Source of the DNA: UBA2705 sp963977125 | GTDB taxonomy: Bacteria; Pseudomonadota; Alphaproteobacteria; Micavibrionales; Micavibrionaceae | Direction of reading: 5' to 3' | NCBI GenBank assembly: GCA_963977125.1 | Contig: CAXBNJ010000005.1 | Coordinates: forward strand, 164,881 to 228,880 | Length of the DNA: 64,000 nt | Part shown: one piece after another, positions 25,801 through 34,679 of the stretch | How the letters are laid out: each line of letters begins with the position of its first letter | Position numbering within the stretch: position 1 is the first letter of the stretch | Notes under the pieces: model-generated | Told to the model about the DNA's origin: nothing | The model's database searches: none | What the model saw: only the letters and a program-made list of their open reading frames with translations | Program-made: the position numbers and the translations under genes

Positions 25801-25877
25801 GTCCAATTATCACCCGGTAACGCAGCAAGACGGTCGCGGATGGCTTCTTCAATTGTGTTTGCTTCGTTAAATGCCAT
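22815..25877 (-). CDS. hsdR: Type I restriction endonuclease subunit R (EcoR124-like)
   Basis: A 1020-residue HsdR. The start at 25877 is chosen because AAAGGTGAG lies just upstream; a longer frame would overlap the HsdS gene. The N-terminus holds the PD-(D/E)xK nuclease (GIPLVVGEVKTP, near residue 155). The translocase motor follows: Walker A FQGSGKSLL near 303, DEAH in VLVDEAHRTQEG near 405, and FGLTGTPI near 430. The C-terminal region from about 850 is helical and binds the methylase core. Size matches EcoR124 R (1038), so this is type IC-like. It appears complete and cleaves unmodified DNA after ATP-driven translocation. Confidence 0.93.
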   Translation of the reverse strand: MAFNEANTIEEAIRDRLAALPGDNWTFIHGSDLPREAQDVLIESWLKDALCRLNPDIAKDPEKADEVIYKLRGVLLEASHSGLVRANELFTEWLRGEKSMPLGKDGEHITINLIDYNDPSKNHYVVSQQVPSMGAKNAFFDLVLYVNGIPLVVGEVKTPVRMAISWQDGASDFMGGDKHYWGNQSSFFVPNLLCFATEGKTFAYGAVNAGFKHWMPWHKTTDGDEIPQNMNTVLTSAERLLEPKTLLELLQSFALYSATKLPNTNVIKRIKLLPRYPQYEAAKQIVDRVKSGEIRKGLIWHFQGSGKSLLMLYAAKMLKSDPDLKNPTVVVVVDRVDLDSQINTTFDNADVKNVTPVKSCKQLSKELEHDSRNILVTTVFKFDDVEIDENNKDGLNPRENIIVLVDEAHRTQEGMLGEKMRWALPNAYFFGLTGTPISGLEKNTFRLFGADQDQGRYMNRYSYKQSIRDEATLPVKFEPRLAELRVDQEAIDKEFDALAEANDLSEEEKTQLSQKAGKLAHLLKAPKRMEAIANDIEKHFTSHVEPKGLKAMVVVYDREACVLMYDLLTKRFGEGTCEVVMNVSQGSVDDEKDENGNPKKKSSDWVKWEKLGLPLDKAAFKRWQAIDASSTNQEKVLDQYRDGSDPLKILIVTAKLLTGFDAPICYCMYLDKPLRDHTLLQAMCRTNRLYDDTKQHGLIIDYLGVFENLAKALAYDPKEIEGVVEQLGKYKDEVPVALEKCLAFFDGVDRSVGGYEGLIAAQDCLASNEVRDKFAAQFNVLKKLWEALTPDPFLQPHQKDYRWLAQVYDSVRPVGGLGSLIWQSLGPETIRLIHQHTDIDQIRGDLDELVMDEDSIFTLTEAEQKRRAQKLQISLMAKVRKKSGDPRYIELGERLEKLREKYESGVLSSINWLKELLDAARETVHLDNGAEHDDKIVEDNKTALSELFKEVRNDQTPEIISRIVDDIDKIVKATRFPGWQNTTAGDREMKQVLRKTLLKFQLHKDAELFEKAYAYISEHY

Positions 25878-27045
25878 ATAACCACTCACCTTTTCTAAAT
25901 ATGTAATTGATTGACTTTTTACTGTTGGATATTTTTTCAATCATCAATCTTAAAGAGTTTAGAGATACCGAAATTCTCTTTTGTGTTTCTAGGTTTGGAA
26001 CAGGAATTTTTGATTTTTGTATTTTAGTCGGTGAAGTATGCTTTACTGTAGATCCTGTCGCTGTCGATATAATCTTTGATCTGTAGGTTTGGGTGCACAA
26101 ATAATGGAAAAGATAATCATCAATTAATTCTTCGCTTTTTTTGATGACTTTTCCTAAACGCTGATTGTGTAAATATGTCTCTGAAGTCTCAGGTATTTTT
26201 ACAGGCAAGCCCAGTGTATCAGATTGCTTACTTAAATCGGTCATGTTGATTAAAATATCACCTGCTCTCAATACATAATCATTGTTGATCTCTCCTCTAA
26301 AATAGCGATCTTTATCTGTGTTATATCCGCCATAAAGGTGATAATTTCCAGGAGTAACAATTATAGGGCCTATTTTGTCATCAATGATGTCTTTCCCTTT
26401 GAAGGCAAAGCCATGTTTTACGTCTATAAAATCCGATAATTCCTTTACTTCAGTTTTGTCGCCCCAGATAAGTTCTTCTTGAAGCATCTTGAGTAAACGA
26501 AAACCGGATGTAAGAGCTTCTGAGTATTGATTATCTAATTTTTTCATGAAATTAGCTCTCGACAAAACCTCAACTTGATGTGGGCGGGGCGGCAGTGGGA
26601 ATTCGAATTCAGCCAATGATTTGAACTTTGTGCGCGGTGACAGACCGCCTGCGGAATGTTTTACTGCCCAGTCAAAGAAGGGATCTGATTGTACAATGAA
26701 TGGCAACAGATCAGGCAACAGATCTTCGCCTTTCGGCGCGATCACCGTAATATCGCCCGAGCAAATGCCATCAAAATCAGCCACTGCTGCTTTTTTCAGA
26801 TAAGCGCGACGACGGCCAAACAAGATATCACCTGCACTGAATTTCTTTGTAAAGGTTGGGTTATCTTCGGCGATTGATCCGTAGCGTGCCAGTCGCAAGG
26901 ATTCTGGATCAATATGTTCCAGCCCAACATAACGCTCTATGCCTTCGCTAAGCGGGTCTTTTGTGCTGCCTTTTACCTCTTGCGCGACATCCCCAAATTT
27001 AACGATGCGCCAGCCCTCTGATTTTTGTTTCTCTGTTAGTTGCAT
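25867..27045 (-). CDS. hsdS: Type I restriction specificity subunit S
   Basis: A 392-residue HsdS with two target recognition domains, each followed by a long spacer helix. TRD1 runs to about residue 150 and ends in the characteristic FEFPLPPRPHQVEVLSRA plus helix. TRD2 begins near 190 (LSDFIDVKHGFAFKGKD) and ends in KSKIPVPNLETQKRISVSLN plus helix. The shared hydrophobic-Pro motif before each helix is the family hallmark. It sets the bipartite target sequence for both methylation and restriction. It starts 6 bp after HsdM2 and overlaps HsdR by about 10 bases, so the four are one operon. Confidence 0.92.
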   Translation of the reverse strand: MQLTEKQKSEGWRIVKFGDVAQEVKGSTKDPLSEGIERYVGLEHIDPESLRLARYGSIAEDNPTFTKKFSAGDILFGRRRAYLKKAAVADFDGICSGDITVIAPKGEDLLPDLLPFIVQSDPFFDWAVKHSAGGLSPRTKFKSLAEFEFPLPPRPHQVEVLSRANFMKKLDNQYSEALTSGFRLLKMLQEELIWGDKTEVKELSDFIDVKHGFAFKGKDIIDDKIGPIIVTPGNYHLYGGYNTDKDRYFRGEINNDYVLRAGDILINMTDLSKQSDTLGLPVKIPETSETYLHNQRLGKVIKKSEELIDDYLFHYLCTQTYRSKIISTATGSTVKHTSPTKIQKSKIPVPNLETQKRISVSLNSLRLMIEKISNSKKSINYIFRKGEWLYGI

Positions 27046-27051
27046 CGTTGT

Positions 27052-28539
27052 TTACGCCTCATATCCCAATTCTTTCAAGCTCTCGAACAGCTTGTTTGTT
27101 TGTTTCTTCAAAAGCGTGCGAGAGATTTTCCAATCTTCAATCGCGCCTTCTAAATCTTGTTCCTCGCCGTCATCGCCTTTGCCATTCTTGGCCGTGACAT
27201 AAAGCGGAATGGATAGGTTGTACAAATTGTCTTTGACCTCATCCAAACTCACTGAGCGCGCAATGTCCGGATGGTCTTCCGGATCAAAATAAGCCTCGAC
27301 CAGTTTTTCCAGATTAGCGTCAGATAAAAAGCTGGTGGCGCGTTCGCGGGTGACTTCATGCACGCCGTTGATAAAGATGATTTTGTTTTCATGTTCTTTT
27401 AATTTGTTCTGGCTTAAAACCACAACGCAGGATTCCATGGGGCTGTTGTAAAACAGGTTTGGTCCCAGACCGATGACGGCCTCAATTAAATCACTTTCAA
27501 TGATGCCTTTGCGGATCGTTTCTTCCTGATCCCGGAAAAGGACGCCATGTGGCCAAAGCATGGCGGCGCGACCTGTTTTGGGGTTCAGGCTTTTTATAAT
27601 GTGCTGGAAGAAGGCATAATCAGCACAGCCCTGCGGAGGCACGCCATACATGTTACGCCCGTAAAGGTCTGATCCGAAGGCGTCTCTATCCCATTTTTTA
27701 ATGGAGTATGGTGGGTTTGCGAAGATCACATCAAATTGCTGGAGTTTGTCGCCTTTGGTAAATTTGGGCTCTTTCAGCGTATCACCGCGCGCAATATCAA
27801 ATTCCTCAATATCGTGGAGCAGCATATTCATCTTGGCAATCGCCGAGGTCAGCAGATTAACCTCTTGCCCATAGAGTTTGACGGTGCGCCACTCACGGTC
27901 GTCTTTGCGTAAATCCATGACGGCGTTCAGGAGCATCCCTCCGGTGCCGCAGGTGGGGTCATAAGCAGTTTCACCGGGCTGAAGCGCAAGGATGCGCGTC
28001 ATCAAATGAACAACGGTTCGGTTGGTATAAAACTCAGCAGCCGTATGACCGGAATCATCTGCAAATTTCTTGATTAAAAATTCGTAGGCATCGCCCAAAT
28101 CATCTTGGTTGATATCTTTGACACCAAGCGGAATTTGACTGAAATGGTTGATGAGTGAAAGCAGCAGATGGTCTGGCAGGCGCTCTTTGTTCGTCCAAAC
28201 AGCGTCCCCGAATACGCCGTAAAGGCGCGGGTTGGATTTCTCAATGGTCCGCAGAGAATCCTGCAGAGCCTTGCCAACATCTTTTGTGGTGGATTGAACT
28301 ACACTCCAGCGGGCATTGTCCGGGATAATAAATCGGTGCTGTTCTGGTTTTTTGGCAAGCTCATCATCTTCATAAAGGGCCAGAGCTTCGGTGTATTCTT
28401 CCTGATAAACATCATCCATGCGTTTATAAAACAGCAGCGGAAAGATGTACTGTTTGTAATCGGAGGCTTCGATTTGTCCACGCAGCAAAACTGCCGCGCC
28501 CCAGAGCAAATCTTCCAGTTGTTTTTGTGTGATGCTCAT
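27052..28539 (-). CDS. hsdM: Type I DNA adenine methyltransferase M, second copy
   Basis: A 495-residue HsdM. N-terminal HsdM_N-like helices span residues 1-140. The methyltransferase fold follows: AEFYTNRTVVHLM near 170, motif I YDPTCGTGGMLLN near 195 (SAM binding), and motif IV FANPPYS near 270 (catalytic NPPY). Both motifs are intact, so it should be active. It is clearly related to but different from the neighbouring HsdM (498 aa); the entry motif has YTN where the other has YTP. The start overlaps the preceding stop by four bases. Two different M subunits in one operon suggest a heterodimeric methylase. Confidence 0.9.
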   Translation of the reverse strand: MSITQKQLEDLLWGAAVLLRGQIEASDYKQYIFPLLFYKRMDDVYQEEYTEALALYEDDELAKKPEQHRFIIPDNARWSVVQSTTKDVGKALQDSLRTIEKSNPRLYGVFGDAVWTNKERLPDHLLLSLINHFSQIPLGVKDINQDDLGDAYEFLIKKFADDSGHTAAEFYTNRTVVHLMTRILALQPGETAYDPTCGTGGMLLNAVMDLRKDDREWRTVKLYGQEVNLLTSAIAKMNMLLHDIEEFDIARGDTLKEPKFTKGDKLQQFDVIFANPPYSIKKWDRDAFGSDLYGRNMYGVPPQGCADYAFFQHIIKSLNPKTGRAAMLWPHGVLFRDQEETIRKGIIESDLIEAVIGLGPNLFYNSPMESCVVVLSQNKLKEHENKIIFINGVHEVTRERATSFLSDANLEKLVEAYFDPEDHPDIARSVSLDEVKDNLYNLSIPLYVTAKNGKGDDGEEQDLEGAIEDWKISRTLLKKQTNKLFESLKELGYEA

Positions 28540-30032
28540 AGCTCGAAACCCTCCTTGGCCAGCAGGGCCTCTAATTCATCTTCTGCCTTTTCAAGATCGG
28601 CAAGTTTTTGTTTGAAGTCTTTCAGGGCTTCTTCCACCGTGATGGTTTCTTCCTCAAGCGGCTTTTGCACGTAACGCGCAATATTCAGGTTGAAGTCGTT
28701 TTCTTCAATCTCGCTTATTGGCACCCAGCGACTAACGCCTTCAATTTCTTCCGACGCGTTATGCTGGCGTTTGTAAATGTTGTAGATTTCATCGGCTTGG
28801 GCTTCGCTCATGGTGTTTTGGGCGCGGCCTTTTGTGTAAATCTCATCGGCATTGATGAATAAAACTTCTTTACGTTTCAGCGTTTTTTGATCTTTGCGAA
28901 GAACCAGCACGCAGGCTGAAATGCCAGTGCCATAGAATAGGTTTTCAGCAAGGCCAATCACACATTCCAAAGCACCGTTCTTGATGAGGGCTTCACGGAT
29001 TTTAGCTTCAGAGCTTCCTCTGAACAGGACGCCATGTGGCACAACAACCGCCATGCGGCCAGTGTTATCACGCATGGATGAATACATGTGCATGACCCAT
29101 GCAAAGTCGCCATTTTTCTTCGGCGCGACGCCATAGACATGCCGGTTATATTGATCGGCGATCCAACTATCATGCCCCCAGTCCTCAAGGCTGAAGGGAG
29201 GATTTGCAATCACACAGTCGAATTTTTCAAGCTTGTCGCCATCCGTGAATTTGGGGTCGCGCAGTGTGTCACCGCGAAGGATCTGAAAATCTTCCATGCC
29301 ATGCAGGAATAGGTTCATGCGGGCGATGGCTTCGGTCGTGAGGTTCTTCTCCTGACCTTTGAGCTTAAGCAAGCGCGGGTCTTCGCCGCGTTCTTGAACA
29401 TGATGGATCGTCTCTAGCAGCATACCACCCGTTCCGCAGGCCGGGTCATAAACAACTTCACCCGCTTTAGGGTCAAGGACATTCACCATCAGCCGGACTA
29501 CAGTACGTGGAGTATAGAATTCACCAGCTTTTTTATTGGCTTTGTCTGCAAATTTTTTGATGAGATACTCGTAAGCACGCCCCATATCGTCATCACGAAC
29601 ATCCTTCACGCCCATTGGAATTTGATGAAAATGGTTCAGGAGTTCAGTAATCAAGCTATCTGGTAATCTGTCTTTATTTGTCCAAGCGGCGTCACCAAAA
29701 ATACCATACAAATGCGGGTTCGCCTTCTCTACACATCTAAAAGCGCCCTGAAGAGCCTTGCCAACATCTTTTGTAGTCGCCAGCACATCATTCCAGCGAC
29801 AACTTTTTGGAATCTGAATTCTGTGCTGCTCAGGCGCATTGGCGAGTTCTTCATCGCCGTAAAGCTCCAGCGCATCGTCAAACTCTTCGTTATATACGTC
29901 GTTAATTCTCTTAAAGAAAAGGATTGGGAAGATATAGGTTTTATAATCGGATGCATCGATGGGGCCCGTAATAATATGTGCGGCCATCCAAAGCTGATGC
30001 TCTAGTTCTTTTAATGTCAGCTTTTTACTCAC
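28536..30032 (-). CDS. hsdM: Type I DNA adenine methyltransferase M, first copy
   Basis: A 498-residue HsdM, also with intact catalytic motifs: GEFYTPRTVVRLM near 170, motif I YDPACGTGGMLLE near 195, and motif IV IANPPFS near 275. The C-terminal 60 residues are a charged helix (EEALKDFKQKLADLEKAEDEL), the typical contact with the S subunit. It is the first methylase gene of the operon; its start overlaps the HTH gene upstream by eight bases. Of the two copies this one is closer to the usual HsdM wording. It methylates adenine in the target set by HsdS. Confidence 0.92.
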   Translation of the reverse strand: MSKKLTLKELEHQLWMAAHIITGPIDASDYKTYIFPILFFKRINDVYNEEFDDALELYGDEELANAPEQHRIQIPKSCRWNDVLATTKDVGKALQGAFRCVEKANPHLYGIFGDAAWTNKDRLPDSLITELLNHFHQIPMGVKDVRDDDMGRAYEYLIKKFADKANKKAGEFYTPRTVVRLMVNVLDPKAGEVVYDPACGTGGMLLETIHHVQERGEDPRLLKLKGQEKNLTTEAIARMNLFLHGMEDFQILRGDTLRDPKFTDGDKLEKFDCVIANPPFSLEDWGHDSWIADQYNRHVYGVAPKKNGDFAWVMHMYSSMRDNTGRMAVVVPHGVLFRGSSEAKIREALIKNGALECVIGLAENLFYGTGISACVLVLRKDQKTLKRKEVLFINADEIYTKGRAQNTMSEAQADEIYNIYKRQHNASEEIEGVSRWVPISEIEENDFNLNIARYVQKPLEEETITVEEALKDFKQKLADLEKAEDELEALLAKEGFEL

Positions 30033-30210
30033 CGCGCTTTCCTTCTTGTTCTATTATCCAGCGGTCAATTTCTTTTTTACGAAACCTCCAGGATCCACCC
30101 ACCTTAAACCCGGGTAATTTCCCCTCTGAGGCCAATCGATAAGTCGTTTTTTCGGCTAATTTTAAATATGCCGCGACTTCTTTAATGGTAAAAATCTCAT
30201 CTTTGGACAT
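30025..30210 (-). CDS. Helix-turn-helix (excisionase/MerR-type) DNA-binding protein
   Basis: A 61-residue protein made almost wholly of one DNA-binding domain: IFTIKEVAAYLKLAEKTTYRL, then GKLPGFKVGGSWRFRKKEIDRW, the standard excisionase/MerR-like winged helix (each quoted in part). It is the first gene of the type I RM operon and overlaps HsdM1. Such small HTH genes commonly precede hsdM in this operon type, where they could autoregulate transcription so that methylase appears before restriction. That role is inference. Divergent genes start about 140 bp away. Confidence 0.85.
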   Translation of the reverse strand: MSKDEIFTIKEVAAYLKLAEKTTYRLASEGKLPGFKVGGSWRFRKKEIDRWIIEQEGKRGE

Positions 30211-30286
30211 TGCTGATTGAACCTTAGCTATGATTAGGTTAATTTGTAAAAATAGAGGAAAATTTGGAAATCATCAACTTATTTCC

Positions 30287-30315
30287 TGGACAATAAGTTC
30301 GAATATTAATATACT
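30287..30315 (+). promoter_or_regulatory. Promoter of the Druantia-like operon
   Basis: TGGACA at 30287-30292 and TATACT at 30310-30315 are separated by 17 bp. Each differs from the sigma-70 consensus by one base. Transcription would start near 30322, about 28 bases before the methyltransferase ATG. It lies in the AT-rich gap between the two divergent defence operons. Confidence 0.6.
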
Positions 30316-30349
30316 GATTTCTATGGTGAAATATACGGGCGACAAATAC

Positions 30350-31582
30350 ATGGCATCACTAACTTTTATAGATCTTTTTGCAGGCTGTGGCGGCTTGTCA
30401 CTGGGCTTATCAAAAGCTGATTGGCGCGGGTTGTTTGCTATTGAAAAATCACCAGATGCTTTCCAGACCTTTAAACACAACCTGATTGACAGGAATGTGG
30501 TCACACCGTTTGATTGGCCTGCATGGCTACCTTGCCAATCTATGACAACCTCAGAATTAATACTGGGGTATTCATCACAGCTAAAAAAATTACGTGGCAA
30601 AGTTGATCTAATTGCCGGAGGGCCCCCATGCCAAGGCTTTTCATTTGCAGGGCGTAGAAACCCGAATGATCCTCGCAACAGGCTCACCGAGGAATATATC
30701 CAGATTGTCGAGCTTGTGCAGCCGCGCTTCTTATTGTTGGAGAACGTTAAGGGATTCAAAGCTGCGTTTAAGCAGAATGGCACCAACAAGGAAAAAGTTT
30801 ACGCTGAGGTGGTAAAAGAAAAACTCGAAAAACTTGGATATTGTGTATTCCATCAGATGTGCAACGCGTCCACGTTTGGTGTTCCCCAGCCGCGAGCCCG
30901 GTTTATAATGATTGCGCACAAAAGAGGTGAGAATATTTCCCAGCCTCCCTTTGAAGTATTAACAGCGTTTTTGCCAGAATATCGGGATTCAAAGGGCCTT
31001 CATAAAATTAAGGATACGACTGTCAAAGCCGCAATTTCAGATCTTGAGGTAGATAAATGTTCTGTTGTGCCATCCGTAGATACAAAGAATTTTGAACAAA
31101 TTCATTATAAGAAAACAAGACTGAGCACATACCAGAGGCTTATGCGCGAGGATTGTAATGATAACTACGCTCCTAATAGCTTGAGACTTGCTCGGCATAA
31201 TGCTGAGACAATGCGCAGGTTCAAAGTGATCCTCAAGAAATATCCTAAGGGTAAGAGCTTAACTAAGGCTGATCTTGTAGCTCTTGGCACTAAAAAACAA
31301 TGTTTTACGCCACTCCATCCAGAGATGTTGTCACGGACAATTACGACTTTGCCGGACGATCTATTGCATTACAGTGAGCCCAGAATACTAACAGTCAGGG
31401 AAAATGCTAGAATACAATCCTTTCCAGATTGGTTTGATTTTCTTGGGAAATACACAACTGGTGGTGCTCGTCGTAAAGAAGAGTGCCCGCGCTACAGTCA
31501 AGTTGGGAACGCAGTGCCGCCATTAATGGCGGAAGCGCTAGGGCTTTTGATAAAAAAAATTGAGGATGAGAATGGCCATTAA
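30350..31582 (+). CDS. C5-cytosine DNA methyltransferase (Druantia DruM-like)
   Basis: A 410-residue cytosine-5 methylase. Motif I FIDLFAGCGGLSLGL opens the protein (residues 5-19). Motif IV GGPPCQGFSFAGRR holds the catalytic Cys. Motif VI is ENVKGF, motif VIII QPRARFIMIA, and motif X VGNAVPPL at the C-terminus. All are intact. The target recognition region is about residues 225-330. The start at 30350 gives a normal N-terminus; in-frame codons upstream overlap the promoter region. It is the first gene of an operon with a 1006-aa protein and a DruE-like helicase, the arrangement of type II Druantia, where it would mark self DNA. Confidence 0.9.
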   Translation: MASLTFIDLFAGCGGLSLGLSKADWRGLFAIEKSPDAFQTFKHNLIDRNVVTPFDWPAWLPCQSMTTSELILGYSSQLKKLRGKVDLIAGGPPCQGFSFAGRRNPNDPRNRLTEEYIQIVELVQPRFLLLENVKGFKAAFKQNGTNKEKVYAEVVKEKLEKLGYCVFHQMCNASTFGVPQPRARFIMIAHKRGENISQPPFEVLTAFLPEYRDSKGLHKIKDTTVKAAISDLEVDKCSVVPSVDTKNFEQIHYKKTRLSTYQRLMREDCNDNYAPNSLRLARHNAETMRRFKVILKKYPKGKSLTKADLVALGTKKQCFTPLHPEMLSRTITTLPDDLLHYSEPRILTVRENARIQSFPDWFDFLGKYTTGGARRKEECPRYSQVGNAVPPLMAEALGLLIKKIEDENGH

Positions 31583-31658
31583 AAAAAAGATAAATTTTAA
31601 AGCTAATGCTGCGCGATTATACACTTTCATTAAGATAGGAATATTTGAGGAGATATAA

Positions 31659-34600
31659 TTGAGTGCCTTATATATAAAATACAATCATGCGCTCAATGAA
31701 ATATTTTTTTCAGGCCGGTTTGCTTGGCGCCCAGTTTACTTATCTCTTGATGCAAAGATGCGACTTGAGCTTGCAGAGATTCTCGATGAAGATGAAGAAG
31801 GTTTAGAAGAAAAAATTTGCCGGGTTGTCGGTCATGTTTTGAATAAAACCGGAGATCCCTACGAGTCTATGAACTCACAAGCAAAAATGTGGTGGCGCAA
31901 GTCACGATCATCACCGCCGCCATTCACAGCATTGCTGTTCACACTCTCGCACGCTGCCGCGCTGATGGCAGCAGAGGGTGATTTTGGCTCAAATAACTAT
32001 TATCTGCGACTTGCCCAGATTACCGGTCGAGAACGACAGGTCCTTAGCGTAAAAGGTAAATCGACTGATCAATTGTGGGGATTCTTAAATCTGTGGTTGG
32101 TGGAAAATAACTATGAGCTCGGACGCCCTACCGCCGTAGCAATTAATTCATGGAAATATGTTGGCAAGGCCCTATCGCAAGTAGTCGTGCGTGCAAGTGA
32201 CAGGGAGCTTTTCCATGACCTCTTCTCTAGGTGCGGCTTTTCTGGCAACGAAGACATTTCCCCGGATGAAATGCGGCATTATTTGGCGAATTGGATGGTG
32301 ACTAGCAAGCCTAATGCTCGTTTAAAGGCGGCTTGGCAAAAGCCTGAGCTCCGACAGCGTGTTTGCGAAGCTGCCGCCGCAGAGCTTACAAGCTGGGGTA
32401 ACGATGATTGTATATTCTTCAAGGAGAGTTCTTTTTCTGAAAATCGCTCAATTAAATTGTCGTTGATCGCTAGTTTTATAACACGCTTTCCTCGCCCTAC
32501 CATGCTTGATTTACAGCTCGGCCGAAGTGAGGAACGAAACGAGCCTTTACGGCCATTGTCCTTGAATGCTGCACCAGAACAAGAGTTTGCCCTCGCTAAT
32601 GAAGATTTTGGAACATTCGCGACTATCCTGCCTCGCCTCATCAGTCCGGAGGAGCGGAGCCTAAGTCGATCTTATAGCTTCATAGCATCAGACAAAAATA
32701 TTCAACTCGACTGGAGGTCTAGACTCGTCATTCCGCTGGCTAGAGCCAATGATGGACCCTACTGGATTGAAGTTTCTCGTGTTACGTTTGGCCAGCCGCA
32801 TATCATTCTTGTCAGAAACATTGCAAACTTCCCAAACAAAGTTGAATCTTACCTTTCAGATGCTGCTTTAGAAATGCCAGAGAAAATTATGCCGAGCGAT
32901 CTCCCCGGCCTTCCTCCTGATTGGATTCTTTACAAGGATGCAAGACTTGGCACGCCATCATCGACACCTCCACTCGACCTTGAGACCCTTGTTCCGATTG
33001 CTGATGATGGAGCGCTAATCGTCGAAGGTAGCTTCCAACTTGCGCGGGGTATTTTTCATTCACGCTCAAAGCTCTCTGTCAGTTTCTTAGCCTCCACAGG
33101 GCCGACTGAGCTAATCGCCTTGTCTTTATCAGCTCAGAAAGAAATTGTTCTAAAACAGGTTCAGGAAACTGGCAAAGCGTGTCGACTTGAGCTTTCTAGC
33201 GAAGAGTTAGTGGAATCCAGCTTGCGCCTTGAGGGTCGCAGGAGCAGGAATTTAGTTGCAAGTGTTGAAGTGTTGTTACGAGATGCCGGCTTGCCAAGGG
33301 CTCTTGATAGACAACAAAGTGATGCACTGAGCTACAGCAATCCCATATCTGCGAGTGTCTCCGTATCTCATGCGGAACAAGTAAGTTCCGTGATGGTGAC
33401 AGGAATGGCAGTGTACGGAATCAGCCAAGCCCACTCCGTCATTGAAACTCAGTCTTTGAACAAGGAGTTACCATCGGGCGAACTAGAGGAGCTACAGGAC
33501 ATAGCGTTTACGAACCTTATCCTTAAACATGTTATTCACCAAACCTGTGCTGAGCGTGGATACCATATCTGGCTCTGTGAGACCTTGGAACCAGGGCGGC
33601 CCAAGAAGACTCCGCTGAGGCAGGAATGTAAAGACTGTGCTCAGGCAATTGTTGTTGTGGACCGTGGAAAGGCTACCTCACGAGTTTTAGATGTGGGGCT
33701 CCGACCAATGAAGTCTGCCTTGGCCAGCACTGGCCCATCTCTGCCAATAATCGATCATGATTTATTGTTTGATGCCTTGTGCTTTCTTGGCACAGGATCT
33801 TGGGGGAAATTCGAGTCATTGTTGGCAGATAAAGTGGATATGCCATGGCAAGCGCATGAAATTGTCTGTAATTATGCTTTGCTCGGCCTTCTAGATATTG
33901 AACTTAGGCAAGGTACTAACATTATTCGGCGTTGGTCCGTCCCTGATTGTGCCGCAAGTTTTATTGGTGAGAAGACAGCTTTTCTAGCCGGGTTTCGTTG
34001 CCTGTCAATTCTTGATTCTATTAGCACCGCTGTCGAGTGCGCCGGTGAAAAGATAATACAGACACAACGGTTATCTGCGCCCACTCATATTGAGATAGTT
34101 GGCCTTTCGCCCGCTCAACTGTCAGAAGCATTAAAGCTAATAATCGACCCATTAGGCCGGGCAGTTTCTATTCATCAGAATACAGGGCAGAAAATCGCAC
34201 GAGCTTGTATGGAATGGGATGGTATCGAGTGCAGTGTATCGCCTATATCGATTGGACGGCAAGAAAATATGCAGTTTTTTAACCTGAATACAGCACGATG
34301 GGAAACAGTTAATAGCATAGGTTCGGAAGGGGCTTATCGTTGGAATGATGGTAAGCAAACTTACGCTTATGTTGATAAAAATAGACATTCTCTGGTTGGC
34401 CCATATCAAGTTGTAAAGTTAATGGCTGCTCGAGCGCAACAGGTACAGCTGCACACTTATGATATAAAAAGAAGGGAATTCCTTGCTGCTTTAGGATGTG
34501 ATGCTCCTGGTCTCCTTGGACGAGCTCTTGTAGTTTGCTCCGGAGGCTTACCAGAAGTTTCTGGAGGCTTGCTTAAGTATAGTAATGTCGACCCACAAAC

Positions 34601-34679
34601 CGCACAATATGTCCTAGATTTAATGTATAAGAAAGAAGAAGTATACGATGAAACAAGCTACGCCCACCAGCGTCATTGA
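31659..34679 (+). CDS. Large Druantia-type partner protein (DruF/DruH-like), unknown activity
   Basis: A 1006-residue protein with no P-loop, nuclease or methylase motif that I can see. It is soluble, mostly mixed alpha/beta, with a single CxxC (RQECKDCAQAI near residue 660) followed by a strand-rich region (VVVDRGKATSRVLDVG). The gene overlaps the DUF1998 helicase by 32 bases, so the two are tightly co-expressed. In Druantia types II and III large proteins of unknown function (DruF, DruG, DruH) accompany DruE, and this fits by size and position. Which of these it corresponds to cannot be settled by eye. AGGAG lies just before its start, an atypical TTG. Confidence 0.6.
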   Translation: MSALYIKYNHALNEIFFSGRFAWRPVYLSLDAKMRLELAEILDEDEEGLEEKICRVVGHVLNKTGDPYESMNSQAKMWWRKSRSSPPPFTALLFTLSHAAALMAAEGDFGSNNYYLRLAQITGRERQVLSVKGKSTDQLWGFLNLWLVENNYELGRPTAVAINSWKYVGKALSQVVVRASDRELFHDLFSRCGFSGNEDISPDEMRHYLANWMVTSKPNARLKAAWQKPELRQRVCEAAAAELTSWGNDDCIFFKESSFSENRSIKLSLIASFITRFPRPTMLDLQLGRSEERNEPLRPLSLNAAPEQEFALANEDFGTFATILPRLISPEERSLSRSYSFIASDKNIQLDWRSRLVIPLARANDGPYWIEVSRVTFGQPHIILVRNIANFPNKVESYLSDAALEMPEKIMPSDLPGLPPDWILYKDARLGTPSSTPPLDLETLVPIADDGALIVEGSFQLARGIFHSRSKLSVSFLASTGPTELIALSLSAQKEIVLKQVQETGKACRLELSSEELVESSLRLEGRRSRNLVASVEVLLRDAGLPRALDRQQSDALSYSNPISASVSVSHAEQVSSVMVTGMAVYGISQAHSVIETQSLNKELPSGELEELQDIAFTNLILKHVIHQTCAERGYHIWLCETLEPGRPKKTPLRQECKDCAQAIVVVDRGKATSRVLDVGLRPMKSALASTGPSLPIIDHDLLFDALCFLGTGSWGKFESLLADKVDMPWQAHEIVCNYALLGLLDIELRQGTNIIRRWSVPDCAASFIGEKTAFLAGFRCLSILDSISTAVECAGEKIIQTQRLSAPTHIEIVGLSPAQLSEALKLIIDPLGRAVSIHQNTGQKIARACMEWDGIECSVSPISIGRQENMQFFNLNTARWETVNSIGSEGAYRWNDGKQTYAYVDKNRHSLVGPYQVVKLMAARAQQVQLHTYDIKRREFLAALGCDAPGLLGRALVVCSGGLPEVSGGLLKYSNVDPQTAQYVLDLMYKKEEVYDETSYAHQRH

